64,000 nt of DNA, taken from an alpha proteobacterium U9-1i (GTDB taxonomy: Bacteria > Pseudomonadota > Alphaproteobacteria > Caulobacterales > Aquidulcibacteraceae). Of this stretch, positions 29,697 through 39,764 are shown one piece after another. How positions within the stretch are numbered: position 1 is the stretch's first letter; every line of letters begins with the position of its first letter. The notes under the pieces were generated by a model. That model searched no databases. It had not been told where the DNA came from and saw only the letters and a program-made list of their open reading frames with translations. Where the stretch lies: positions 62,001 to 126,000 of the forward strand of contig BBSY01000001.1 in the NCBI GenBank assembly GCA_000974665.1, written 5' to 3'. Position numbers and translations under genes: made by a program.

Positions 29697-32231
29697 CTAA
29701 TTTGCGGCTTTGGCCAATGCGTCCCGCAACGCAGCGATCAATGCGTCGCCATCGTACGGTTTCCGCACAACGCCAGCATCGCTCATCGCGCGCGGGATAT
29801 TGGCGGTGTCGCCATAGCCAGTCGCGAAGACGAACGGGATGCCGGTCGCGCGCAAGTTTTCAGCGACAGCGATCGACGTCTCCGAGCCGAGATTGACATC
29901 CAGCACCGCGAAATCCGGCCGCGCGGCGCTCAACAGCCGCAATGCCTCCCCCACCGTCGCGGCTGTGTCGATCGAGCGCGCGCCCGCGGCCAGCAGAATG
30001 GCTTCCACGTCCATGGCGATAATGAGTTGGTCTTCAACGACAAGAGCGTTCAAGCCGTCAAGGGCGCGCGCGCCCACGTTGGAAACCGCTTCACGCTCAG
30101 GGACGGCGCCAGCGTGTTGATCGATGGTCACGAATGCTTGGGGCACAACGAACTGAGCTTCCACACCTTTGGGCTCGTAGGAGATCTCGCTCTTGCCGCC
30201 CAGATCGAACGGAATGCTGCGCTTCAGCAGCACGAGGCCAAAACCCTGCCTGTTCGGCGGGACCACAAGCGGACCGCCGGACTCTCGCCAATTCAGGTGA
30301 AGCTCGCCTCCCTCGCCAACGCTCCATGATACGTCGAGGCGGCCTGACGAACTCGACAACGCGCCGTATTTCGCGGCGTTCGTCGCCATCTCGTGAAAAA
30401 CCAACGCCAGTACCGAATAGGCGCGCGAATCCAGCAAAACGGGCGGTCCGTCCATACCAATGGCGCTCGCGCGATACGGCGTCAGTTCCGCGTTCAGCAA
30501 TTGCTGCAAAGCGCCGCCGCCGTCGTTGCGCACGACTTGATCGTGCGCGTGCGCGAGCGCCATGATCCGCCCTTTCAGCGCGTCCACATACTCACCGAGT
30601 GCGCGCCCGGGCTCCGGCGGTTGCGAAACAAGCGATTTGATCAACGCCAAGATGTTCTTGACGCGGTGATTGAGTTCCTCGTTGAGAAGTTTCTGGCGGA
30701 CATCGGCCGTGCGCCGCTCGCCTTCGAGAATCTCGATGTGCCGCATGATGACTTCGAGCAGAGCCGTGCGCGTCGCTTCGGCGATCTCACGATCATCCTC
30801 GCTCCACGGCACGGAAACGCCGTCGACGGTTTCCTTCCAGATTGCGAAGCTCTTGCGTGGCGTAAGCCGGTCGCCAAGGGGCCCGGTCTCATAGGTCTTG
30901 TTCGGATCGCCCGCCCACTCGATGGTCTGCACCACCTCCTTCCGGAAGAATAAGAGGTAGTCTTTCGGTATCTGCGAAAGCGGGATAGCCAGCACACCGG
31001 CGACGCTGTGATCGTCAGCAGCGTCCCCGCGCACGTGCGACGACAATTCGTGAGTCGCCCAAACTTTGCCCTGCGAGAGTGACGGCAGCAGCTTCAACAA
31101 TGCGGCGTTGGTTCGTTGCGGCGGCGTCACGCCCTGACTCGACCAAACGCCTCCGATAAACAAACCCACGCCATCACACGGCAGGAAGCCGACAAAATCG
31201 TCGAGTTTCTCACGCAAGGATTCGGCGATATCGCCACGATAGGCCACGCCACGCATCACCCGATCCAGCAACCGCCGCGCTCGCGACGCGGATTCCAGAC
31301 GCTCCTTCTGCAACAGCGCCTCGAGCTGTAGCGAAAAAAAGCCTCCGAACAGCTCCGCCGCCGTACGCTGCGACATACTCAGCACACGCGGATTGTAGTG
31401 GTGGCACGCAATCAACCCCCACAATTTGCCACCGACGACGATCGAAATCGACATTGATGCGGTGACGCCCATGTTGCGCAAATATTCGAGATGGATTGGC
31501 GACACACTGCGCAAATGCGCGAACGAAAGGTCAAGCGGCTCACCCGATGCGTCGAGCGCCGGCTCGATCGGCACGACCTTGCCGCCAGCGTCGGAGATAA
31601 CGCGGATCGTATTCTGCAAGTAGAGAGCGCGCGCTTGCTGCGGGATATCGCTCGCGGGAAAATACTGGCCTTGAAAACTCTCAAGATCGCCGCGTTTGGA
31701 TTCGCCAATCACTTGCCCGGCGCCGTCGTGCGCAAAGCGGTAGATCATCACCCGGTCATAACCGAGCGCGGCGCGCACCAAACGTGGCGCACGCGTCAGC
31801 AATTGCGCGCTATCGGCGAACTGCGAAGCCGACGATACGAGCGTGCGGGCAATCTCCAGGGGGCCATGGCGGTCCGATGAAGCAGGCTCAAACTCGACAA
31901 TCCCCGCCCCTTTGAAGCTATGTAGGGCGATGTCGAACACGCGCGCGCCGACGGTTTGCCCCAGCAACAAGAGTGGCCGTCCCTGCGCGCCCGAAGCGGC
32001 ATTGCGAAGCTCATGCGCAGTTTGAGCGCCGACAATTTCGTCTAGCGGCTTGCCAAGCATCGGCGCTTGCGAAAAGCCAAGCAATTCCACGGCGTTCGCC
32101 GAGGCCCGGCGCACGTGCGCCAGCCCGTCATCGCAGGCCAACAAGCAGCCGTGCGGCTGGATGCTGCCCGGAATGTGGATCGGCTCGCGGTCGCAATTGG
32201 TGAGATCGACGGCCGGCGTCCGGTTAGGCAT
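29697..32231 (-). CDS. bphP: Bacteriophytochrome HWE histidine kinase with C-terminal receiver
   Basis: An 844-residue photoreceptor. Cys13 (TNCDREPIHIPG) is the biliverdin-binding site in the N-terminal extension. PAS, GAF (with PASDIP) and PHY domains follow; the PHY tongue carries PRKSF. The kinase is of the HWE type (ELNHRVKNILALIKSL, FHEMATNAAKYG, WRESGG). It ends in a receiver (ALVVEDQLII, VLDVNLGSE; phospho-Asp near residue 775). The gene overlaps bphO by 8 nt, matching a chromophore-plus-apoprotein operon. A second ATG at 32240 is possible. Confidence 0.93.
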   Translation of the reverse strand: MPNRTPAVDLTNCDREPIHIPGSIQPHGCLLACDDGLAHVRRASANAVELLGFSQAPMLGKPLDEIVGAQTAHELRNAASGAQGRPLLLLGQTVGARVFDIALHSFKGAGIVEFEPASSDRHGPLEIARTLVSSASQFADSAQLLTRAPRLVRAALGYDRVMIYRFAHDGAGQVIGESKRGDLESFQGQYFPASDIPQQARALYLQNTIRVISDAGGKVVPIEPALDASGEPLDLSFAHLRSVSPIHLEYLRNMGVTASMSISIVVGGKLWGLIACHHYNPRVLSMSQRTAAELFGGFFSLQLEALLQKERLESASRARRLLDRVMRGVAYRGDIAESLREKLDDFVGFLPCDGVGLFIGGVWSSQGVTPPQRTNAALLKLLPSLSQGKVWATHELSSHVRGDAADDHSVAGVLAIPLSQIPKDYLLFFRKEVVQTIEWAGDPNKTYETGPLGDRLTPRKSFAIWKETVDGVSVPWSEDDREIAEATRTALLEVIMRHIEILEGERRTADVRQKLLNEELNHRVKNILALIKSLVSQPPEPGRALGEYVDALKGRIMALAHAHDQVVRNDGGGALQQLLNAELTPYRASAIGMDGPPVLLDSRAYSVLALVFHEMATNAAKYGALSSSSGRLDVSWSVGEGGELHLNWRESGGPLVVPPNRQGFGLVLLKRSIPFDLGGKSEISYEPKGVEAQFVVPQAFVTIDQHAGAVPEREAVSNVGARALDGLNALVVEDQLIIAMDVEAILLAAGARSIDTAATVGEALRLLSAARPDFAVLDVNLGSETSIAVAENLRATGIPFVFATGYGDTANIPRAMSDAGVVRKPYDGDALIAALRDALAKAAN

Positions 32232-32811
32232 GGCGCGCATCCGACATTGCGGAGGCGACAAACTCAAACGCCCAGCGCGCACCGTCAACACACCGGTCGG
32301 TGTCCACCAGTTCGCGCTCAAGCAAGTCTAGAAACGCCGTCCAGCTTCGCCCCTGCGTCTGGCGCCATAAATGGCTCGCACCGAACGCCGGACCAAGCCC
32401 CAATTCCGCGACCTGCTTGAGCAAGACGCGCGCGCCAAGCGCGGAGCCTTCAAGCACGTAGTGAACGCCGAGGCGCCAAGAAGAGTCGGCGCTGGGCGTA
32501 GGGTCTTTCAACGGCGCGGCCTTTTGCGAAAGATCGTCCATGTCTTGCACAAGAGCGCTCAGGAGCAGCGTCGGTCGCCATCCGCGACCACTCGCAACGT
32601 GAGGCTCGATTGCCCCGCGAAATCCGTACATGCCACGCAGGTAGCGCTGATACGCAGGCAAGCTATCGAGATTGCCGATCTCGCGTTCCAGTTGCGCGTG
32701 GACATCTGCCGTTGCCGCGCGCAGGACGAAGCGAATTTCCTGGCTGGTGTAGTTCGTGTCGAGCAGAGTTCGCCCCTTCGTCGTCGGCAGCCCGCTGAAC
32801 CACCCAAACAC
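32224..32811 (-). CDS. bphO: Heme oxygenase (biliverdin-producing, BphO type)
   Basis: A 195-residue heme oxygenase-like protein. The proximal His lies in LRAATADVHAQLE (near residue 37), and the distal helix glycine-rich segment is HYVLEGSALGARVLLKQV. It makes biliverdin for the phytochrome encoded immediately downstream. The only reasonable start is GTG at 32811, which leaves an 18-residue tail before the fold. It follows glmM by 35 nt. Confidence 0.88.
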   Translation of the reverse strand: MFGWFSGLPTTKGRTLLDTNYTSQEIRFVLRAATADVHAQLEREIGNLDSLPAYQRYLRGMYGFRGAIEPHVASGRGWRPTLLLSALVQDMDDLSQKAAPLKDPTPSADSSWRLGVHYVLEGSALGARVLLKQVAELGLGPAFGASHLWRQTQGRSWTAFLDLLERELVDTDRCVDGARWAFEFVASAMSDARHA

Positions 32812-32846
32812 CGGCCAACGCGCCGACCCGGCGTCCGGTTCCTCGA

Positions 32847-34208
32847 CTAGGCAGCCTTGCCCGCATTGCGCACAGCGGCGCTGACGCCCGCCACGGCCTC
32901 GCGCACCAGTGCTTCATCGTCTCCTTCCGCCATGATGCGCACCAAGGGCTCAGTACCGCTCTTGCGCACCAGCAGCCGGCCCTTGCCGTTCAGGCTCGCC
33001 TCTGCCGCCTTGATCGCGTCTTTCACGCTTGCGGCGTTCAGTGGATCAGGCGCGGACTTTTCGTAGCGCACATTTTCCAGCACTTGCGGCGCCGGTTCGA
33101 ACAAGCGGCACACTTCGCTGGCCGGCTTGCCGCTTTCCACGATCACCGCCAGCACCTGCAGCGCCGCCAGCAGGCCGTCGCCCGTGGTGGAAAAATCCGA
33201 AAGAATGATGTGGCCGGATTGTTCGCCGCCGACATTGTAGCCCTTCTCACGCATTGCTTCCGTCACATAACGGTCGCCCACCTTGGTGCGTTCGAGCTTC
33301 AGCGAAAGCCCTTTCAGGAATTTTTCCAGAGCTAGATTCGACATTACGGTTGCGACGATGCCGGGCTTCTTTAGCGCGCCTTGTTCCTTCCAGAACTTGG
33401 CGATCAGCGCCATCAGCTGATCGCCATCGATGGAATGGCCCTTCTCGTCCACGAGCGCCACACGGTCGGCGTCGCCATCGAGCGCGATGCCGATGTCGGC
33501 GCGATATTTCAGCACCGCGTCCTTCAGCGCGCGCGTATCGGTGGAGCCGACCTCATGGTTGATGTTGAAGCCGTTTGGTTCGACGCCGATCGAAATCACT
33601 TCGGCGCCCAGTTCATAGAGCGCGACAGGCGCCACCTTGTATCCGGCGCCATTGGCGGCATCGATGACGATGCGCATGCCTTTGAGCGTTAGCCGCTTCG
33701 GGAACGTCGCTTTGACGATCTCCACGTAACGCGCCTGCGCATCATCAATACGGCGCGCGCGGCCAAGCTTGTCCGGCTCAGTCAATGCCGCGTCGAGCGG
33801 CATGTCCATCAATTGTTCGATCTCAAGCTCGGCGTCGTCTGACAGCTTGTAGCCATCGGGGCCGAACAATTTGATGCCATTGTCCACGTACTTGTTGTGC
33901 GAGGCCGAGAGCATGACACCGAGGTCCGCGCGCAGCGACCGGGTGAGCATCGCCACCGCCGGCGTCGGCACCGGACCGAACAGCACCACGTCCATTCCGG
34001 CGGCGGTAAAGCCCGCCGTCAGCGCCGGTTCGAGCATGTAGCCGGAGAGACGCGTGTCCTTCCCGATGACCACCAAATGCCGACGGTCGTCGGCGGACAT
34101 GAAGCGTTTGCCTGCCGCGAGGCCCACCCGTAGGGCGACCTCGGGGGTCATCGGGAAGCGATTGGCCGTTCCCCGGATCCCGTCCGTGCCGAAATACGCC
34201 CTACTCAT
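32847..34208 (-). CDS. glmM: Phosphoglucosamine mutase GlmM
   Basis: A 453-residue alpha-D-phosphohexomutase. The N terminus is YFGTDGIRG, the phosphoserine loop [20 protein letters not shown] (Ser near residue 103), the metal loop [14 protein letters not shown], the sugar loop GEQSGHIIL and the phosphate loop [16 protein letters not shown]. It converts GlcN-6-P to GlcN-1-P for UDP-GlcNAc. It is divergent from glmS, the preceding step of the pathway, across about 115 nt. Confidence 0.98.
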   Translation of the reverse strand: MSRAYFGTDGIRGTANRFPMTPEVALRVGLAAGKRFMSADDRRHLVVIGKDTRLSGYMLEPALTAGFTAAGMDVVLFGPVPTPAVAMLTRSLRADLGVMLSASHNKYVDNGIKLFGPDGYKLSDDAELEIEQLMDMPLDAALTEPDKLGRARRIDDAQARYVEIVKATFPKRLTLKGMRIVIDAANGAGYKVAPVALYELGAEVISIGVEPNGFNINHEVGSTDTRALKDAVLKYRADIGIALDGDADRVALVDEKGHSIDGDQLMALIAKFWKEQGALKKPGIVATVMSNLALEKFLKGLSLKLERTKVGDRYVTEAMREKGYNVGGEQSGHIILSDFSTTGDGLLAALQVLAVIVESGKPASEVCRLFEPAPQVLENVRYEKSAPDPLNAASVKDAIKAAEASLNGKGRLLVRKSGTEPLVRIMAEGDDEALVREAVAGVSAAVRNAGKAA

Positions 34209-34323
34209 CTAGCTTTAGCTCCGTACCCGCCCGCAATGAGTTGAAAGACTAATTGAGGTGCAAATCAATGCCGGCTAACGCATGACCACGCGGGGCCAGC
34301 AAGTTAGGGACGCGAGCTACACC

Positions 34324-36147
34324 ATGTGCGGGATTATTGGAATCCTGGGCGGCGAAGCGGCCGCACCCAGGCTGGTCGAAGCTTTGAAGCGGCTGGAGTA
34401 TCGCGGCTACGATTCCGCAGGCGTGGCCACCCTTGAGGGCGGAGAAATCGACCGCCGCCGCGCGCCGGGCAAGATTAAGAACCTCGAAGCCGAGCTGCTG
34501 AAATCGCCGTTGGCGGGTTTCACAGGCATCGGCCACACGCGCTGGGCCACGCACGGCGCGCCGACCGAAGCCAACGCCCACCCACACGCGACGCCGAAGG
34601 TCGCCATTGTCCACAACGGCATCATCGAAAACTTTCGCACCTTGCGCGAAGAACTGATCAAGGCTGGCCGCAAGTTCGAATCCGAGACCGATTCCGAGGT
34701 CATTGCCCACCTGATCAGCTCCGGGCTGGATAAGGGCCTCTCCCCGCACGCCGCCGCTGCCGAAGCCGTGAACCGGCTCGACGGCGCATTCGCGATCGCT
34801 TGCTTGTTCTCCGGCCACGAGGACGTGCTGATCGGCGCCCGCAAAGGCAGCCCGCTTGTGGTTGGCCTCGGTGACGGCGAAAACTTCCTCGGCTCCGACG
34901 CCATCGCTGTCGCGCCGTTTACGACGCGCGTGATCTATCTCGACGAGGGCGACATGGCGGTGCTCTCGCGCAAGAGCGTGCAAGTGTATGACGCCAAAGG
35001 CCAGCGCGCCGAACGTCCGACGCATGTGTTCTCCGGCGGCGCCGCCGCCGTGGAGAAAGGCAATCACCGCCATTTCATGCAGAAGGAAATCTACGAACAG
35101 CCGGAAACCACCGGCCGCACGATCGGCCGCTACGTGAATGCGTTCGACGAAAAGGTGGAGATGCCCGATCTCGACGGCGTCGATCTCGCCGCCGACAGCG
35201 CGCTGGTGATCGCTTGCGGCACGGCGCACTATGCCGGCCGCGTCGCCGAATATTGGCTCGAGCAAAACGCCGGCCTCGCCGTCGAGTGCGACATCGCTTC
35301 GGAGTTCCGCTATCGCAAGCCGGCGTTCGCGAAGAAAAGCTTCGCGGTGTTCGTCTCGCAATCGGGCGAAACCGCCGACACGCTTGCAGCACTCCGTTAT
35401 TGCAAAGAGCAAGGCCTGAAGACGCTGGCCGTCGTCAACGTGCCCGAAAGTTCGATCTGGCGCGAAGCCGATGCGCGTCTGCCGACATTGGCGGGCCCCG
35501 AAATTGGCGTCGCCTCCACAAAAGCCTTCACCGCCCAACTTTCCGCGCTCGCCGCGCTCACCATCGCCGTCGGTCGCGCCAAGGGCGCGCTGTCGAGCCA
35601 AGAAGAGGCGCGCCTCGCACATGCGTTGATGGAAACGCCCCGCCTGATCGCCGAAGCGCTCAAGTCCGAGCCGGCGATTGAAGAGATTGCTTATGACATC
35701 TCCCACGCGCGCGACGTGCTCTATCTTGGCCGCGGCGTGCACTACCCGCTGGCGCTCGAAGGTGCGCTGAAGCTCAAGGAAATTTCGTACATTCACGCCG
35801 AAGGCTACGCCGCCGGCGAGTTGAAGCACGGCCCCATCGCGCTCATCGACGAGGACACGCCTGTCGTCGTCGTCGCCCCGCACGATTCATTGTTTGAGAA
35901 AACCTTGTCGAACATGCAAGAAGTCGCCGCGCGCGGGGCCAAGCTAATCCTGATTTCCGACGCCGCTGGCCACGCCGCCGCGGGCGACATCGTCACCCAT
36001 CGCATCATGGCGCCGGCCTGCGATCCGTTCGTGGCGCCAATCGTTTACTCCGTGCCCATACAATTGCTGGCCTATCTGACGGCTGTGCAAAAAGGCACGG
36101 ACGTCGATCAGCCACGTAATCTGGCGAAGTCGGTGACGGTGGAATGA
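34324..36147 (+). CDS. glmS: Glutamine-fructose-6-phosphate aminotransferase GlmS
   Basis: A 607-residue enzyme whose ATG at 34324 gives the catalytic Cys at position 2 (MCGIIGILGG). The glutaminase domain (residues 1-about 230) contains RWATHGAPTEANAHPH. Two SIS domains follow (VSQSGETADTL, and VHYPLALEGALKLKEISYIHAEGYAAGELKHGPIALID split across the second). The C terminus DQPRNLAKSVTVE is canonical. There is no glmS ribozyme upstream, as expected outside Firmicutes. It overlaps the next gene by 4 nt. Confidence 0.98.
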   Translation: MCGIIGILGGEAAAPRLVEALKRLEYRGYDSAGVATLEGGEIDRRRAPGKIKNLEAELLKSPLAGFTGIGHTRWATHGAPTEANAHPHATPKVAIVHNGIIENFRTLREELIKAGRKFESETDSEVIAHLISSGLDKGLSPHAAAAEAVNRLDGAFAIACLFSGHEDVLIGARKGSPLVVGLGDGENFLGSDAIAVAPFTTRVIYLDEGDMAVLSRKSVQVYDAKGQRAERPTHVFSGGAAAVEKGNHRHFMQKEIYEQPETTGRTIGRYVNAFDEKVEMPDLDGVDLAADSALVIACGTAHYAGRVAEYWLEQNAGLAVECDIASEFRYRKPAFAKKSFAVFVSQSGETADTLAALRYCKEQGLKTLAVVNVPESSIWREADARLPTLAGPEIGVASTKAFTAQLSALAALTIAVGRAKGALSSQEEARLAHALMETPRLIAEALKSEPAIEEIAYDISHARDVLYLGRGVHYPLALEGALKLKEISYIHAEGYAAGELKHGPIALIDEDTPVVVVAPHDSLFEKTLSNMQEVAARGAKLILISDAAGHAAAGDIVTHRIMAPACDPFVAPIVYSVPIQLLAYLTAVQKGTDVDQPRNLAKSVTVE

Positions 36148-37067
36148 CGAAGCTCAAAGCGGGCGTGATCGGCGCGGGCGTGTTCGGCGCCCATCACGCC
36201 AGCAAATATCGCGCCGACCCCCGCGTCGAATTGGTCGGCGTCTATGATCTCGACGCCGAGCGCACCGAGGCGCTCGCGGACGCGCTCCAGGTGCGCAAGT
36301 TCAACAACATGGACGACATGCTCGACTTGCTCGACATCGTCACCGTGGCAAGCCCGGCGCTCACGCACGCAAGCGCCGCCGCTGCAGCGCTCGAGTATTC
36401 CAAGCACGTGCTGATCGAAAAACCGATCGCCACCTCCGTGCTCGAAGCCGATCTGCTGATCGCCGTAGCGCAGGCCAACAAACGCGTGCTCGCCTGCGGG
36501 CATCAGGAACGCTTGGTGTTCAACGCCATGGGCCTGTTCAGCACACCAGAGAAACCGATCCGCATCGAAAGCGTGCGCGAGGGCCCATGGACGGGACGCA
36601 GCGCCGATGTGTCAGTGACGCTCGATCTGATGGTTCACGATCTCGACCTAGCACTGCAGCTGATGGGCGAAGCGCCAAGCCAGGTGCGCGCCAAAGCCCT
36701 CCACGAGAAAGGCGCCACTGCCGACTGGATCGAAGCGACGCTCGCGTTCGGCGACACCGAGGCGGTGTTTACGGCAAGCCGCGTCGCTGATGGCCGCACG
36801 CGCACGATGCGCGCGGTGTATCCATCCGGCGAAGTGCAGATCGACTTCCTCGCGCGCACATTCGAGAACACCACGTCGTTCCCACTCAACGCCGATTTCT
36901 CCCAAACGCCTGACGGCGCAGACCCGCTCGGCGCCAATGTTCGGCGCTTCGTAGACGCTGTGCTCGGTCAAGCGCCACGCCCTGTTGTCACCGGCGAGGA
37001 AGCCAAGGCGGTGCTGGAACTGGCGCTCGCCGTGGACGAAGCAGCGGGCTTGCCGTCGCTCAGCTAG
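36144..37067 (+). CDS. Gfo/Idh/MocA family oxidoreductase
   Basis: A 307-residue NAD(P)-dependent sugar-type dehydrogenase. It has an N-terminal Rossmann motif (AGVIGAGVFGAHHASKY), the EKPIATS signature (about residue 92) and a C-terminal substrate domain with MVHDLDLALQLMG. It is translationally coupled to glmS (ATGA). A role on an amino sugar, for instance an oxidation of UDP-GlcNAc as in GnnA-type enzymes, is suggested by that coupling but not proven. Confidence 0.87.
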   Translation: MTKLKAGVIGAGVFGAHHASKYRADPRVELVGVYDLDAERTEALADALQVRKFNNMDDMLDLLDIVTVASPALTHASAAAAALEYSKHVLIEKPIATSVLEADLLIAVAQANKRVLACGHQERLVFNAMGLFSTPEKPIRIESVREGPWTGRSADVSVTLDLMVHDLDLALQLMGEAPSQVRAKALHEKGATADWIEATLAFGDTEAVFTASRVADGRTRTMRAVYPSGEVQIDFLARTFENTTSFPLNADFSQTPDGADPLGANVRRFVDAVLGQAPRPVVTGEEAKAVLELALAVDEAAGLPSLS

Positions 37068-37097
37068 TCGGGAACGCCGCTTGCAGGAGCAGCGCAC

Positions 37098-38222
37098 ATG
37101 AGCGGCGACGTTTACGAAATCGACTGCCTGGTGATCGGCGCCGGCGCTGTCGGCTTGGCCTGCGGCGCCGAATTGGCGCGTCGCGGGCGCGAGGTTTTGG
37201 TTACCGAGGCCACCGGCGCAATCGGCAAAGGCGTTTCGGCGCGCAACAGCGAAGTGATTCATGCCGGCCTTTACTATCCCACCGGCAGCTTGAAGCATCG
37301 TCTCTGCGTGCGCGGCCGCCGCGCGCTTTACCAATATCTGGGCGAACGCAACGTTGCGCATCGCCGCTTCGGCAAGCTCGTCGTCGCCACCAGCGAAGCG
37401 GAGGAAAAGCAGATCGCGGCGCTCTATGAGCGCGCGCAGGCCAACGAGGTTGAAAGCGTGTCGCTGCTCACCGGCGCTGAAGCGCGCACTCTGGAGCCGA
37501 ACCTCAATTGCGTCAGCGCTCTCCTCTCCGCTGAAACCGGCATCATCGACGCGCACGGCTACATGCTAGCGCTGCAAGGTGAGATCGAGTCCGCGGGCGG
37601 CGCTGTCGTGCTCAACGCGCCGGCGTTGCGAGGGCGCGTGCTGCAAGGCGGCGGTTTTGAGGTAGAGATCGGCGGCGAGACGCCGACGCTCGTGCGCTGC
37701 CGCGTGCTCGTGAACTCAGCCGCGCTTGCGGCGCAGGCTGTGGCATCTTCAATCGAAGGCGCGCCGCCGCCGCCGCCTTTGGTGCTGGCGAAGGGTTCGT
37801 ACTTTAGCTGCGCCGGCAAGCCCGCGTTCACGCGCTTGATCTATCCCGCGCCGGTGGAAGGCGGGCTTGGCGTACACCTCACGCTCGATCTCGGCGGGCG
37901 GATGAAGTTCGGCCCCGACGTTGAATGGCTCGACCATGCCGATCCGGCGCGTGTGGATTACACGGTCGATCCCAAACGCGGCGACAGCTTCTACGCCGCG
38001 ATCCGCCGCTATTGGCCCGCCCTCCCCGACGGCGCGCTCACGCCGGACTATTCCGGCTGCCGTCCGAAGCTCACCGGTCCCGGCCAGCCTGCCGCCGATT
38101 TCCGCATCGACGGCCCGCCTTCGCATCAAATCGAGGGCCTGGTGCAACTCTTCGGCATCGAAAGCCCGGGCCTCACGTCGTCGCCGGCCATCGCGTTGGA
38201 GGTTGCCGACCTGCTGCGCTAG
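37098..38222 (+). CDS. FAD-dependent oxidoreductase, L-2-hydroxyglutarate oxidase-like (DAO family)
   Basis: A 374-residue flavoprotein. Its FAD-binding motif is CLVIGAGAVGLACGAELARRG, and a conserved ARNSEVIHAGLYYPTGSLKHRLCVRG patch follows (substrate/FAD region) as in LhgO-like enzymes. The late GVHLTLDLGGRMKFGPDVEWL and FGIESPGLTSSPAIALEVADLL are also typical. No signal peptide. It lies 30 nt after the Gfo/Idh gene and 28 nt before mtnP on the same strand. Confidence 0.88.
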   Translation: MSGDVYEIDCLVIGAGAVGLACGAELARRGREVLVTEATGAIGKGVSARNSEVIHAGLYYPTGSLKHRLCVRGRRALYQYLGERNVAHRRFGKLVVATSEAEEKQIAALYERAQANEVESVSLLTGAEARTLEPNLNCVSALLSAETGIIDAHGYMLALQGEIESAGGAVVLNAPALRGRVLQGGGFEVEIGGETPTLVRCRVLVNSAALAAQAVASSIEGAPPPPPLVLAKGSYFSCAGKPAFTRLIYPAPVEGGLGVHLTLDLGGRMKFGPDVEWLDHADPARVDYTVDPKRGDSFYAAIRRYWPALPDGALTPDYSGCRPKLTGPGQPAADFRIDGPPSHQIEGLVQLFGIESPGLTSSPAIALEVADLLR

Positions 38223-38250
38223 GCTCGCGCCGATTCATCGGAGCGAGCAC

Positions 38251-39129
38251 ATGGCCAGGACCGTGCTGGGCGTCATCGGCGGCAGCGGCCTTTACAGCCT
38301 GCCTTTGCAGAACGTGCGCGAGGAACGCGTCGCCACGCCGTGGGGCGAGCCAAGCGATGCGCTGCGCATGGGCACGCTGGAGGGCGTCGATCTTGTGTTT
38401 CTGGCGCGGCACGGACGTGGCCATTTGCATTCGCCGAGCGCGATCAATTACCGCGCCAATATCGACGCGCTGAAGCGCGTCGGCTGCACCGATCTCATCA
38501 CCTTTTCCGCCTGCGGTTCGCTGCGCGAAGATTTGCCGCCCGGCCATTTCATGATCATCGATCAATTGATCGATCGCACCATCGCGCGTGAAACCAGCTT
38601 CTTCGGCACAGGGCTCGTGACGCATGTCTCGATGGCCGATCCGGTGTGCCCAAAGCTCGCGGATGCGCTGGACGCCGCAGCGAAAGCCGAAAAGCTCAAC
38701 TACAAACGTGGCGGCACGCTGCTGGTGATCGAAGGCCCGCAATTCAGTTCCTACGCGGAATCGCAACTCTATCGACAATGGAAATGCGACGTCATCGGCA
38801 TGACGGCCATGCCCGAAGCCAAGCTCGCGCGCGAGGCGGAGCTGCCTTACGCCAGCGTGGCGATGGTGACGGATTTCGATTGCTGGCATCCCGACCACGC
38901 GCACGTCGATGTGGCCGACGTCGTGAAGGTCATGCACGAGAATGCTGACAAAGCGGCGAATTTGCTGAAGCGCGTCGCGCCGATGCTGGGCCCGGAGCGC
39001 AAGCCATCGCCTACTTTCATCGAGCAAGCGCTCGAAACCGCGATCATGACCGCGCCCGCGCAGCGCGATCCGCACCTCATGGCCAAACTCGACGCCGTCG
39101 CCGGGCGCGTCCTCAGGAAAACCAAATGA
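38251..39129 (+). CDS. mtnP: S-methyl-5'-thioadenosine phosphorylase
   Basis: A 292-residue PNP/MTAP family enzyme. It shows [10 protein letters not shown] (phosphate loop), [60 protein letters not shown] and [10 protein letters not shown], the adenine-pocket pattern of MTA phosphorylase rather than guanosine PNP. It releases adenine from methylthioadenosine. The ATG at 38251 has GGAG 8 nt upstream. It overlaps apt by 4 nt, so the adenine product is passed to the next enzyme in the operon. Confidence 0.95.
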   Translation: MARTVLGVIGGSGLYSLPLQNVREERVATPWGEPSDALRMGTLEGVDLVFLARHGRGHLHSPSAINYRANIDALKRVGCTDLITFSACGSLREDLPPGHFMIIDQLIDRTIARETSFFGTGLVTHVSMADPVCPKLADALDAAAKAEKLNYKRGGTLLVIEGPQFSSYAESQLYRQWKCDVIGMTAMPEAKLAREAELPYASVAMVTDFDCWHPDHAHVDVADVVKVMHENADKAANLLKRVAPMLGPERKPSPTFIEQALETAIMTAPAQRDPHLMAKLDAVAGRVLRKTK

Positions 39130-39653
39130 ACGTCAAAGACGCGATCCGCACCATTCCGGACTATCCCAAGCCCGGGATCATGTTCCGCGACATCACCACG
39201 TTGCTCGGCAATGCGCGCGCGTTCCGCACCGTGGTCGATCAGCTCGTGCAGCCTTACGCCGGTGTGCGCATCGATAAGGTCGCCGGCATCGAGGCGCGCG
39301 GCTTCATCCTCGGCGGCGCCGTCGCGCACCAATTGTCGTGCGGCTTCGTGCCAGTGCGCAAGAAGGGCAAGCTGCCGTGGAACACGATCGCGCAAGAATA
39401 CGCACTCGAATACGGCACGGACGTCGTTGAAATTCACTCCGACGCCGTGAAGCCCGGCGAACACGTGCTCATCGTCGACGACCTCATCGCCACCGGCGGC
39501 ACCGCCGAAGCCGCGGTGAAATTGGTAAAGCGCTTAGACGCGAGCGTGATTGGCGCGAGCTTCGTGGTCGATCTTCCTGAACTCGGCGGCGCGGATAAGC
39601 TCCGCGGCATGGGCATCAACGTGCAGGCGCTGTGCGCGTTTGAGGGGCACTGA
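39126..39653 (+). CDS. apt: Adenine phosphoribosyltransferase
   Basis: A 175-residue PRTase. It has the N-terminal [18 protein letters not shown], the flexible loop region [13 protein letters not shown] and the PRPP motif [16 protein letters not shown] (about residues 116-131). It converts adenine and PRPP to AMP. Its ATG overlaps the mtnP stop. Confidence 0.97.
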   Translation: MNVKDAIRTIPDYPKPGIMFRDITTLLGNARAFRTVVDQLVQPYAGVRIDKVAGIEARGFILGGAVAHQLSCGFVPVRKKGKLPWNTIAQEYALEYGTDVVEIHSDAVKPGEHVLIVDDLIATGGTAEAAVKLVKRLDASVIGASFVVDLPELGGADKLRGMGINVQALCAFEGH

Positions 39654-39656
39654 GCA

Positions 39657-39760
39657 CACCCATCCCCGGATTCGCGTAGCGAAGTCCGGGGTCCATAACC
39701 CCAACTGCCTTAGTATATGGGCCCCGGACTCGCCGCTCTGCGGCGCTCCGGGGATGGGTG
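39657..39760. repeat. Intergenic palindromic repeat (about 104 bp, branched)
   Basis: Outer arms CACCCATCCCCGGA (39657-39670) and TCCGGGGATGGGTG (39747-39760) are perfect complements. Inside, TCCGGGGTCCATA (39684-39696) pairs with TATGGGCCCCGGA (39715-39727) with one mismatch. Two small hairpins, TTCGC-gta-GCGAA and CGCCGC-tct-GCGGCG, branch from the sides. The element lies between the convergent apt and lyase genes and looks like a dispersed REP-type element that may also terminate transcription. Confidence 0.75.
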
Positions 39761-39764
39761 GAGA

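Noticed and set aside
34209-34323. glmS ribozyme or other riboswitch in the glmM-glmS gap
   Set aside because: The gap is about 115 nt with no supporting structure, and the class is restricted mainly to Firmicutes.
34249-35883. Long open frame (544 codons) on the minus strand opposite glmS
   Set aside because: It is the antisense shadow of glmS in GC-rich codon context, with His/Arg/Val-rich low-complexity translation and no family features.
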